46,720 nucleotides of DNA, from positions 1 to 46,720 of the forward strand of contig JAAELQ010000218.1 of assembly GCA_024226515.1 (NCBI GenBank), read 5' to 3'. Positions 36,501-43,520 of this stretch are shown here, one piece after another (within the stretch, counting starts at the first letter, position 1; each line of letters opens with the position of its first letter). The notes below the pieces were generated by a model. It searched no databases. It was not told the origin of the DNA and was given only the letters and a program-made list of their open reading frames with translations. Origin of the DNA: a bacterium. GTDB taxonomy: Bacteria; Acidobacteriota; Polarisedimenticolia; Polarisedimenticolales; Polarisedimenticolaceae. Made by a program: the position numbers and the translations under genes.

Positions 36501-39500
36501 GCAGGTTCCCCTCCGACGCCGACGAGCCGAAGTAGGCGCCGCCGTCGAGTGTCAGCGTGACTCGGATTCCCTCCATCTCCGCAAGCGATGCGCCCTCGCG
36601 CGTCGAAAGCGTGTAGCTCAACGTCTCGGTCGCTCCGTACAGAGCGGCGTCGGGGCCGGAGGGAACGACGACCATGGCAAGCTCGGGATACGGGTCGCAC
36701 GCATCTCCCAGCAAGTCGTGGTCCGTATCTTCTTGAATTGGATTCGCGATGTCGGGACAGTTGTCCGAGCCGTCGGCAACCGCGTCGGCATCCGGGTCGT
36801 CGCACGCGTCACCGCCGCCGCCGGGGTGCACGTGGTCGCCCTGCCGCGGATCCGGGGCGCCGGGGCAGATGTCGATCGCGTCCGGAACACCGTCGAAGTC
36901 GGTGTCGGCCCGGCGCGGGTCCGAGCCACGCTCGATTTCCGCCGCGGCGACCAGGCCGTCCATGTCCGAGTCCTCGGTCGGATCGACGAAGCGCACGTGG
37001 GCCGGAAGGTCCAGTACGGCGAGGTTGTCGACGTACCACCGTCTCGAGTTGGCCCGCTCCGCGAGGTAGCGCAACCGGAAGCGCAGCGGCTCGCCGGCGT
37101 ACGCCGCCAGGTCGTACTCCAACCGGGTCCAGGAGTGGTAACTATCGACCTCCTGCAGCGTGGTCCACGTCGTCCCGAGATCGGAGGACAGATCCACAAA
37201 CACCCGCACGTCGTATCCGCCGCCGATATGGCTGTCGAACTGGAGACTCGGCTGACGATCGGGGTGCAACTCGAACACTGGACTGACCAGCGACGCCGTC
37301 CCCTCGTCTCCCTCGGTGAGCCAGATTCGCGAGTGCGATCCCGACACCTGCGCCGGCTCCCAGACTCCGCTGTCGCCGTCGACCGTCAGCCCGCCGTCGC
37401 CCGCCTCCAGATCGGTCGCCCACTCGTCGCGCATCTCGATGCCGACGACCTCCGTGTCCTCGACGCCCAGCTCGACGATCTCCCGCTGGGAGTCGTGAAC
37501 TTCCACAACCACGAGGCCGTCGACGAACTCGACCACGGCTCTCGATGTCCCCTCCCCGTCGATCAGCACTCCGTGCTCGGCAGGTCCGAACACCGCCGCA
37601 CCGGTCAGCGTCAGCGTCGCGCGGACGCCCGCAAGATCGTCGACAGGCGAACCGTCCGCGGATCCCAGCCGGTACTCGATCGACGCGGGAGCATCGGTCG
37701 TCGCGAACAACGGCGCGACGGACCGGACGACGAGGCGCTGCTCGGGGTGAGGATCGCAAGCATCCCCCAGGCCGTCGCTGTCGGTGTCGACCTGAGCGGC
37801 GTTCGACGCGCCGATACAGTTATCGCCGGTATCGACGACGCCATCGGCGTCGGCGTCCTCGCAGGCGTCGCCAGGACCACCCGGAGCCGCGTCGTCCTCC
37901 TGTCCCGGGTTGTGCACGAGCGGGCAGTTGTCGAGGTCGTCCGCGAGCCCGTCGATATCGGAATCCGGCGCGAACGGATCGGTTCCGGCGATGGTCTCCG
38001 CAAGAGTCTCGATCCCGTCCGAGTCCGGGTCGAGCGTGCCGTCGAGGAAGATCGTCTGCGCCTGGACCCGGTCGATGCGGAAGTCGTCGATGATCCACAG
38101 GGCGGGCGCCGGGCCGATCGTCAGCACGAAGCGGAACTGCACGGTGCGACCCACGTAGTCGACCAGTCGTTCACGGACCGAACGGTAGTTCCCGCCGGTG
38201 GAACCACCGAACGCATCCAGCTCGACCCATGTCTCGCCCGCGTCGTCCGAGATCTCGAACCGTCCCACGGCGGGGTGCGTGCGGGAGAACCAGTGCTCGA
38301 ATCTGACGTAGACGACCGGATCGGGCAACAGGGTGATCGGCGAGCTCACCAGCGTCTGCACGCTGTCGGGCACGTACGGGTCGTTCAGGCTGGTGCCCCA
38401 GACATTGACACCCGAAAGAGCGGCGCCGGGTCCCAGCACAGGTTGCCCGCGCCGCCACGAGTCAGCCGCTCCCGCGCGAGAGAACCCACCCGAGTCCGCC
38501 TCGAAGTCGGCGCGCAGCACGGCATACGACTCGAACCCGACCCGTTCGGTGTCCTCGCCGACGATCCCCACCGTCTCGGCGCTGGCGGTGACGATCGGCA
38601 CGACGACGCGGCCGTCGACGAACTCGACCAGCGCCTGCGCGGTGCCCGTACCGGAGACGAGAACGCCCTCCTCGGCGGAGTCGCCGAACCACGCGCCTCC
38701 TCCGAGGTGAAGCGTGGCGCGCACACCGGAGACGTCCGAAACAAGGCGCTCGTACCTGTCGAGGAGCAAACACTCGACGCCGGCCGGCGAGCCCACCGCG
38801 CCATACCGCGGGGCCTGGATCAGAACGGTCAACCGATCGCTCGGGAATCGGTCGCACTCGTTCCCGACGCCATCGTGGTCGCTGTCCCGGTCCCCGGCGT
38901 TCGGCAGGTCGGGGCAGGTGTCCCACGCGTCGCGCACTCCGTCGCCGTCCGGATCCTCGCAAGCGTCTCCGGTCGAGTTGGGATGCACGTCGTCGGCCTG
39001 ATCGGGGTTCGGGATGAACGGGCAGTTGTCCGTGCCGTCGACGACTCCGTCGCCGTCGCTGTCCGGGTCGTCGATCCGCGTTCCCACCTCCGCCTCGATG
39101 GCGTCGGTCAGGCCGTCGCCGTCACTGTCGTCCAGAGGGTCGCCGAAGCGAACGTCGTGCGGCAGCCCGCGAATCGCGAAGTCGTCGACGAACCAACCCG
39201 GGGCCCGATCGTAACCGTCGATGTAGAACCTCACCCGCACCGGGGAACCGGCGTAGTCCCCGAGATCGTAGGCGAGCTTCTCGAATCCGCCCCTGAATTC
39301 CTCGAGATGTTCGAGATGGTGCCAGGTGAGTCCGTCGTCGGACGTGATCGAGACACGGCCCTCGTGACCGTAGGACCACCCGCCGTTGAACCAGCTGTAG
39401 AACTCGAGACGCGGCGTGGACCCGCTCGGCAGTCGGTAAGCGCCGGAGGTCAACGTGGTCTTGAGGGACGAGTTGTTGATGTTCTCGCGCTCGGTCGCCC

Positions 39501-42500
39501 ACAGGCGAATACCGGAGTGAGCTGCCGCGGGGCCGTTCACCGGGACCGTGCGCACCCAGCTGCCGGAGTCGGAGGTCACCTCGAAGCCACCGTCTCGCGT
39601 CTCGAAGTCCTCGTAGACGAAGTCCGAGATCGCGATGCCGAGCGCCTCGGAGTCGTCGCAGTCGAGTCGGATCGTCTCGGCGACGGCATTGGAGATCGTC
39701 AGCGTGACCGCACCGTCCACGAACTCGACCAACGCGCGACCGGTTCCACCTCCGTCGACGAGCACGCCGGACGAGGCCTGCGCACCGAAGATCGCGGAAC
39801 CGCTCACGGTGAGGGTAGCCCTCACGCCGACGACGTCGTCTTGCACCTCGCGTAGCCGGTTCACGAGTTGGAAACGAACCGACAGCGGCACGTCCGCCGC
39901 CGCGAATCGCAGCGCCTCCGGCAACACGTACAGGTCACGGTCCGGGTATCCGTCGCACGCATCCCCGTAACGGTCCCCGTCCCGGTTGGCCTGATCCGGG
40001 TTGGGGTCGTCGGGACAGTTGTCGTGGAGGTCCACGACGGCGTCCCCGTCGGGGTCCGAGCACGCGTCGCCCGGGCCGCCCGGATGAACGTCGTCTCGCT
40101 GGGATGCGTTGGACACCAACGGACAGTTGTCCGCGCCGTCCGGGATCGTGTCGCCGTCCGTGTCGGAAACGGTCGGATCGGTTCCCGCCGAGAGCTCGTC
40201 CTCCGCGATCATCCCGTCCGCATCGGAATCATCGTCGGGCGCGAAGAACCGAATCGAGGCGGGGATTTCCGAGACGGCGACGTCGTCGATGTACCACCCG
40301 CCCCTGGCGGGGGACGGGCCCGCAGAGATGCGGAAACGGAAGCGGACGTCCTGCCCGAGGTATTCGTCGAGATCGATCTCGCGCAGTCGATACTCGGCGC
40401 CCCAGGGCACGTACTCCAGCCTTGTCCAGGTGTCGCTGTCGCCGATCGACGCTTCCACGCGCGGCGAGACGCTCATATCGAGCCAGCTGCGGTACTCCAG
40501 CGTCGGCTGCGTGTCCGCGGGCAGGGAGATCGTCGGAGTGACGAGATAGTCGGTCGAGCCCAGGAACGGGCCGTCGACGTTCGTGCCCCACACCCGCGTG
40601 CCCGAGTAGGCCTCCCCGGGACCGGACGTCGGCACGCCCCACTCCCAGGTGTCCTTGGTTCCGTGGTGCGTGAAGCCACCGTCGTCGAGTTCGAAGTCCT
40701 CGTACCACTCATCGACCATGGAGATGCCGTACCCCGCGTGGTCGAGGCCCCGCAGCACGACGGCTCCGGTACCGCTGCCGATGATCTCCAGGCCGACGCG
40801 CCCCTCGACGAACTCGACGACGACGGTCGACGTGCCTCCGCCCTCGATCAGCAGGCCCTCCGTGGCCGACTGGCCAAAGGTCGCGGCACCGTCGAGCGCA
40901 AGCGTGACTCGGATACCGGAGAGATCGTCGCGGAGTGCGCGCGTCTGGTCCTCCAGGACGTAAACGACCGGGGTCGCCTGTCCCGAGAGAGCAACGGCGG
41001 GTGCGATCGGTCGGACGCGAAGCGAGAACGTCGGGAACGCGTCGCACACGTCGCCCGCGCCGTCGTCATCGCCGTCGGCCTGGTCGGTGTTCGCCACGAA
41101 GGGACAGTTGTCCAGCAGATTCGATATCTGGTCCTCGTCGGTGTCCTCACACGCGTCGCCGACACCGTTTGCCGGTCGCAGGTCGACCTGCGACGGGTTG
41201 GGCACCGTCGGACAGTTGTCCTGCCCGTCGAGAATCGAGTCGTTGTCGGAGTCCGGATCGTTCGGATCGAGACCGAGTGCGAGCTCTTCGCCGTTCGTCA
41301 AGCCGTCGCCGTCGTCGTCCGCATCGGGGTCGAAAACCCGCATCGAGGGTTGTACGCCGCTGATGCTGAAGTCATCGAGATACCAGCCGTCGTCCACGCT
41401 TCCGCCGAGCCCCATCAGGCGGAATCGAACGCGAATGGGGGATCCGATCCACGAGGTCAGGTCGTAGGCGCTCTCCCTGAACCCCGGGTAGTACGAAACC
41501 GAGGCGATGTGATGCCAGAGCCCGTCGTCACCGAAAATCTCGACTCGTGCCTGAGAGCCGCCGACGATGCGCAGCCAGTGGAAAAAGCTCAGGATGGGCC
41601 GCTCGCCCTCCAGCAGCACGAGCTCGTGGGTCTCGAGCCACATGTCGGAGGAAGTGACGTAGTCGCCGTCCAGGTTCGTGGCCCATAGCTTGTCGCCGGA
41701 ATAGGCAGTCCCCGGCCCCGAGGTCGGAACACCGTACTCCCACACGTCGTTCACACCGCCGTGCCTGAACCCACCGCCGTCGCCTTCGAAATCCTCGAAG
41801 ATCTCTCGCGATCGGAGATGGATGCCGACACTCTCCGTGTCGTCGATGCCCAGATGAACCTGCTCGGAGAGATCGTCGCTCAGGTCCAGCACGACGAGAC
41901 CGCCGACGAACTCGACCAGCGCCCGATTCGTACCGGCGCCCTCGAGCAGATCGCCCACCGAGGCCGAAGCGCCGAAGATCGCGTTTCCGCTCAGCGTCAA
42001 CGTGGTTCGGATGCCCTCGACCTCGGACAACAATGCGCCCGCCTCGTCCTCGATCCGATAGGTCACACCCGTCGGAAGGCCGGCAGCGACCGCCTCGGGG
42101 GCGACCACGCGGGCGAACACGGCGAACGGCACGCTGTCGCACGCGTCTCCGATCCCGTCATCATCGGCGTCCGACTGATCGGGGTTCGCCGTGTCCGGAC
42201 AGTTGTCCGAGCCGTCGAACACGCCGTCGCCGTCCGGGTCGTCGCACGCGTCCCCCCCCTGACCCGGATGCACTTCGTCGGACTGCGTCGAATTGTGAAT
42301 CAGCGGACAGTTGTCGTCCTGATCGAAGACGAAGTCGTCGTCCGTGTCGGCGTCGGCAGGGTCCGTCCCGAGGGCGATCTCCTGCTCCAGCGTCAACCCG
42401 TCGCCGTCGTCGTCCGACAACGGATCGAGAAAAGGGATGCTCGCGACCGACGAGCCGATCTCGAAGTCGTCGATGTACCAGCCGGTCGTTCCGCTGAGCA

Positions 42501-43383
42501 AGGCGGAGAACGTGAACGAGAAACGTACGCTCTGCCCGGCAAACGCCGACAGGTCGTGGTATCTCAGCTCGAATTCGTCGGACTGCCCGGTCTGCGTGCC
42601 GAGAACGACCCAGGTCGCCCCGCCATTGTTCGACACGCGAAACTGCGCCGTGTTGCAGCAGTTCGCGTTGACGTCGCCCAGGTAGCTGCGAAACTGGGCA
42701 AACGCGCCCGACCCGGCGATGAAGTGAATCGGGGTCACGAGGGTGTCGACGTCGTTCGGCACGACTCCGTTCAGGTTCGTGGCCCACAGCCGCTCTCCCG
42801 ACCATGCCGCACCGGGCCCCGAGGTCGGAATGCCGTGGCGCCAGAGGTTGTCCGGTCCGATGCGGAACAGACCTCCGTTGTCCTCCTCGAACTCCTCGAC
42901 GATGCCCGGCTGGAAGACCAACCCGACGCTCTCGGAATCCACGACGTCGAAACTCACGGACTCCGGGACCGAATCGGTCACGTCGAGTGTGACGAGCCCG
43001 TCGACAAACTCGATCAGCACGGCGCCGGTTCCCCCCCCGGAGACGAGCGCTCCCTGGCTCGCCGTGGCCCCGAAGGTGGCCGATCCGTCCAGCGTCAGCG
43101 TCGCGCGGATCCCGGTAAGTTCGTCGGCGACCGCGCCGTCGAGCCGGAGTTCGTAGGAAACGGTGTTCGCCCGGTCGACGAGCAGAAACTCCGGCGCCTG
43201 CAGCGCGACCTGCAATAGACCATCCGGCACCGGGTCGCACGCGTCGGGGACCCCGTCGCCGTCCGTGTCGGGTCCGGTCTCGCATTGAGCCGCCATCGAG
43301 TACACGTCGTCCGAGGCAACGGACGAGCCCGGAACTGCGAGCACGAGAATCAGGCCGAGCGAGACACACAGAACTCGAATCAT
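30583..43383 (-). CDS. Giant secreted protein: ten tandem Ig-like/jelly-roll/TSP3 modules plus C-terminal propeller-like domain
   Basis: 4,266 residues from ATG 43383 (GGAGG 4 bases upstream). Signal peptide VLCVSLGLILVLAVPGSSVA. Residues 49 to about 3784 consist of ten modules of 353-412 residues. Each holds an Ig-like domain (GIRATLTLDGSATFG, LVSGGGT, VEFVDG, DTE.VGI), a jelly-roll/MAM-like domain (WEYGVPTSGPG, LWATNL, GWYIDDF.I) and calcium-binding TSP3 repeats (DSDNDSILDGQDNCP, GVGDACEDTDEDQISNLLDNCP). The C-terminal 480 residues differ: a beta domain, then a propeller-like part (VVRLDLGTGSVTEVF, LYVVDLATGEMALVG, IYRIDPATAETTLV). No sorting signal is recognised at the end. The design fits a long calcium-stiffened surface rod or adhesin. 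The promoter at 43403-43431 suggests independent expression. Confidence 0.95.
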   Translation of the reverse strand: MIRVLCVSLGLILVLAVPGSSVASDDVYSMAAQCETGPDTDGDGVPDACDPVPDGLLQVALQAPEFLLVDRANTVSYELRLDGAVADELTGIRATLTLDGSATFGATASQGALVSGGGTGAVLIEFVDGLVTLDVTDSVPESVSFDVVDSESVGLVFQPGIVEEFEEDNGGLFRIGPDNLWRHGIPTSGPGAAWSGERLWATNLNGVVPNDVDTLVTPIHFIAGSGAFAQFRSYLGDVNANCCNTAQFRVSNNGGATWVVLGTQTGQSDEFELRYHDLSAFAGQSVRFSFTFSALLSGTTGWYIDDFEIGSSVASIPFLDPLSDDDGDGLTLEQEIALGTDPADADTDDDFVFDQDDNCPLIHNSTQSDEVHPGQGGDACDDPDGDGVFDGSDNCPDTANPDQSDADDDGIGDACDSVPFAVFARVVAPEAVAAGLPTGVTYRIEDEAGALLSEVEGIRTTLTLSGNAIFGASASVGDLLEGAGTNRALVEFVGGLVVLDLSDDLSEQVHLGIDDTESVGIHLRSREIFEDFEGDGGGFRHGGVNDVWEYGVPTSGPGTAYSGDKLWATNLDGDYVTSSDMWLETHELVLLEGERPILSFFHWLRIVGGSQARVEIFGDDGLWHHIASVSYYPGFRESAYDLTSWIGSPIRVRFRLMGLGGSVDDGWYLDDFSISGVQPSMRVFDPDADDDGDGLTNGEELALGLDPNDPDSDNDSILDGQDNCPTVPNPSQVDLRPANGVGDACEDTDEDQISNLLDNCPFVANTDQADGDDDGAGDVCDAFPTFSLRVRPIAPAVALSGQATPVVYVLEDQTRALRDDLSGIRVTLALDGAATFGQSATEGLLIEGGGTSTVVVEFVEGRVGLEIIGSGTGAVVLRGLDHAGYGISMVDEWYEDFELDDGGFTHHGTKDTWEWGVPTSGPGEAYSGTRVWGTNVDGPFLGSTDYLVTPTISLPADTQPTLEYRSWLDMSVSPRVEASIGDSDTWTRLEYVPWGAEYRLREIDLDEYLGQDVRFRFRISAGPSPARGGWYIDDVAVSEIPASIRFFAPDDDSDADGMIAEDELSAGTDPTVSDTDGDTIPDGADNCPLVSNASQRDDVHPGGPGDACSDPDGDAVVDLHDNCPDDPNPDQANRDGDRYGDACDGYPDRDLYVLPEALRFAAADVPLSVRFQLVNRLREVQDDVVGVRATLTVSGSAIFGAQASSGVLVDGGGTGRALVEFVDGAVTLTISNAVAETIRLDCDDSEALGIAISDFVYEDFETRDGGFEVTSDSGSWVRTVPVNGPAAAHSGIRLWATERENINNSSLKTTLTSGAYRLPSGSTPRLEFYSWFNGGWSYGHEGRVSITSDDGLTWHHLEHLEEFRGGFEKLAYDLGDYAGSPVRVRFYIDGYDRAPGWFVDDFAIRGLPHDVRFGDPLDDSDGDGLTDAIEAEVGTRIDDPDSDGDGVVDGTDNCPFIPNPDQADDVHPNSTGDACEDPDGDGVRDAWDTCPDLPNAGDRDSDHDGVGNECDRFPSDRLTVLIQAPRYGAVGSPAGVECLLLDRYERLVSDVSGVRATLHLGGGAWFGDSAEEGVLVSGTGTAQALVEFVDGRVVVPIVTASAETVGIVGEDTERVGFESYAVLRADFEADSGGFSRAGAADSWRRGQPVLGPGAALSGVNVWGTSLNDPYVPDSVQTLVSSPITLLPDPVVYVRFEHWFSRTHPAVGRFEISDDAGETWVELDAFGGSTGGNYRSVRERLVDYVGRTVQFRFVLTIGPAPALWIIDDFRIDRVQAQTIFLDGTLDPDSDGIETLAETIAGTDPFAPDSDIDGLADDLDNCPLVHNPGQEDDAAPGGPGDACEDADADGVVDTGDNCIGASNAAQVDTDSDGLGDACDPHPEQRLVVRSVAPLFATTDAPASIEYRLGSADGSPVDDLAGVRATLTLTGAAVFGPAEHGVLIDGEGTSRAVVEFVDGLVVVEVHDSQREIVELGVEDTEVVGIEMRDEWATDLEAGDGGLTVDGDSGVWEPAQVSGSHSRIWLTEGDEGTASLVSPVFELHPDRQPSLQFDSHIGGGYDVRVFVDLSSDLGTTWTTLQEVDSYHSWTRLEYDLAAYAGEPLRFRLRYLAERANSRRWYVDNLAVLDLPAHVRFVDPTEDSDMDGLVAAAEIERGSDPRRADTDFDGVPDAIDICPGAPDPRQGDHVHPGGGGDACDDPDADAVADGSDNCPDIANPIQEDTDHDLLGDACDPYPELAMVVVPSGPDAALYGATETLSYTLSTREGASLAEMEGIRVTLTLDGGAYFGSSASEGNLLEGGGTNRVLVEFVAGRVSLPATFPEIATVSLAGEDSAGVGLVVVEHFSEGFDSEENSFESTGHIDAWQWGVLEALPFPVSDESGPLWGTNLIGLYPANADSRLVGPPITLPADSRPSLRYWDSSYFEDSGDRGFVEVERNGDGEWVGLRSVSGYPPWREQTIDLSDFAGSMIRLRFRFKSNGSRQDLGWYVDEVRVSDVGQTVLVVDGDADDDGDGLTNSEEIALGTDPGSTDTDGDSEPDSLDNCPLVFNLGQTDIIRPGGAGDACEDPDEDGLPDEIDNCIDDANPDQLDTDGDAVGEACDPYPDTILFIESELPPIASYGTTVDLELRLMDSHAQHRIDLTGVRFQLSLEEANATFDTVASQGLLIEGGATDRAVVEFVDGLVTIGVTGLPPTFPLGYPEHLVVRGTDVFRIGATLGGLFVPFTRGPGGFVPESDDSVWRHGHAVLNDPFVSWDQPAWTTGLDDDCPANRDERLVSPPYYVWNDPGARVAWSGSGEFADGDQALIEISSDGGRTWEHLSASPLYVHVAYAPIGEFAGSSVRFALRFLSGPFGGAQGWLAASFGLTGNTPAISLIDGERDDDNDGLTNQEEIELGTHLGRRDTDFDGVWDPHDNCPLHRNADQADEVTPGGPGDVCDDLDDDGAVDSVDNCPADPNPQQADTDDDGTGDVCDVVPHELIAIRVVAPDVAGIDGNTVVAYHLVSLDGTTPLILDGVRVTLTLDGAATFGMEASKGTLLDGGGTNRVLAEFAEGEIAIHVSSPESGTVNLEIEDTEGVGVRTPQEYFEDFEADDGGYTAETSFEFGSPPEVQGAVAESTAPPVTLERSAPEPAVDPSQVWEWGFPAVGPEPYDLDKVWGTDLNDDYPENADARLISPPLHLSPFGEPSVRYDFWLHKESADDVAFVELSDDDGRSWTPLRVLREHSEGPFGWYRTALDLGSYAGKTVRIRWRLVSDQITSYPGWYIDDVEIFCPSSSIEFVDLTGDRDADGLTGEQELQLGTDPEHPDTDRDLVADASDNCPLVPNPEQLDEVHVNGIGDACDDPDADGVPDRLDNCPDHANPGQVDVDTDGLGDVCDAFPEHVLRVLPIAPENAIAAEPITVVYELTGYYGSRLTDVVGARATLTVDPPAVFAESANQGLLVSGAGTDRVVVEFIDGRVSIDVLAPSAGLIGLGVEDSERIGIRLADAALNRIEDFESGGGGFSHGRAESSWQYGMPRYRPAHARSGQHAWGTNLHGEYRNGEDTMLVSPLIGLAPSGSPQLEFWAWYALEFGFDSLTVRLSTDLGATWHALESWTGIEGDGQSIEYVSHELDLSAYRGQDVLIGFRLSSDGSITEAGWTMDDFGIHGRGTVIRILDSAADFDGDGETNGAELAAGTDPVASDVDRDGIPDAHDNCLRLRNADQRDAVHPGGPGDACDDPDGDGVADLDDNCPDTANAGQTDDVHPGGGGDACDDPDADGLFDLSDNCADLPNPDQGDLDGDGVGDACDVCTSIANPQQGNSMVCLSVTPGLGECARAQLASFDGDLQGEVRAVEVDYVLPTSIAFEFLGTSCDAPDAVTFYLNGTRVARETVDPLRACAERNERHVAIVEDDELIASLWNSGGDNRFAVEKRGGGSHVSRTIVRLARGELERTLCVQGNCRFVENSDPTEERLLPFFVERTVADPLYIERVVSSVPWSDTTPDAVLDLARLPSGPSRICAAVPMVKGLYGTAWGDTVVRLDLGTGSVTEVFSADVDVSRGLDHDPLTDRLFASSDGTRIVQLHLPSGETAVETVHLARTLDALEHVGETLYAARTELSGHSELVILHPLEGRFTSVGPMAPQRISGMAYDSRSETMYAVGGYGWPHYYDPSSLYVVDLATGEMALVGPLDFSAYSLQFDSDGQLYASGGVREIYRIDPATAETTLVTTLDSGVDGLTLIDGGFATECVDFVKTVERYIAINDAECSLPRRGERAVPDRHAMSERFGAGP
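32034..43239 (-). repeat. Ten-fold tandem protein repeat within the giant gene
   Basis: Using the second Cys codon of the GDxCD TSP3 motif as a landmark, unit starts on the minus strand are 43239, 42141, 41046, 39957, 38856, 37758, 36699, 35595, 34482 and 33270, with the array ending at 32034. Unit lengths are therefore 1098, 1095, 1089, 1101, 1098, 1059, 1104, 1113, 1212 and 1236 bases, all multiples of three. Units 9 and 10 are longer: unit 9 has a Pro/Glu-rich insert before its jelly-roll domain (about 33965-34095), and unit 10 has extra TSP3 copies. The units are clearly related in protein but diverged in DNA. Confidence 0.93.
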
Positions 43384-43402
43384 GGAGCCTCCGTTGGACG
43401 CA

Positions 43403-43431
43403 GTTATACCGTGGAGACAACGGGAAATCAA
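43403..43431 (-). promoter_or_regulatory. Sigma70-type promoter for the giant repeat protein gene
   Basis: On the minus strand TTGATT (43431-43426) and TATAAC (43408-43403) are separated by exactly 17 bases, matching consensus at four and five of six positions. The start of transcription would be near 43396, giving a leader of about 13 bases that still contains GGAGG. Confidence 0.65.
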
Positions 43432-43520
43432 GACACAGAACACCCCAGCTGTGTCCGTTGACTCCGAGCGTTGCGCAAGGCGCACGATTCGGAACGAAGG
43501 GGCAACGGGGACGCCCCCGC

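Noticed and set aside
31264..43218. Very long open frames on the plus strand opposite the giant repeat gene
   Set aside because: They mirror a G+C-rich coding strand with strong third-position bias, are Arg/Val-rich without recognisable domains, and recur in step with the repeat units. The minus-strand protein has a signal peptide and clear domains.
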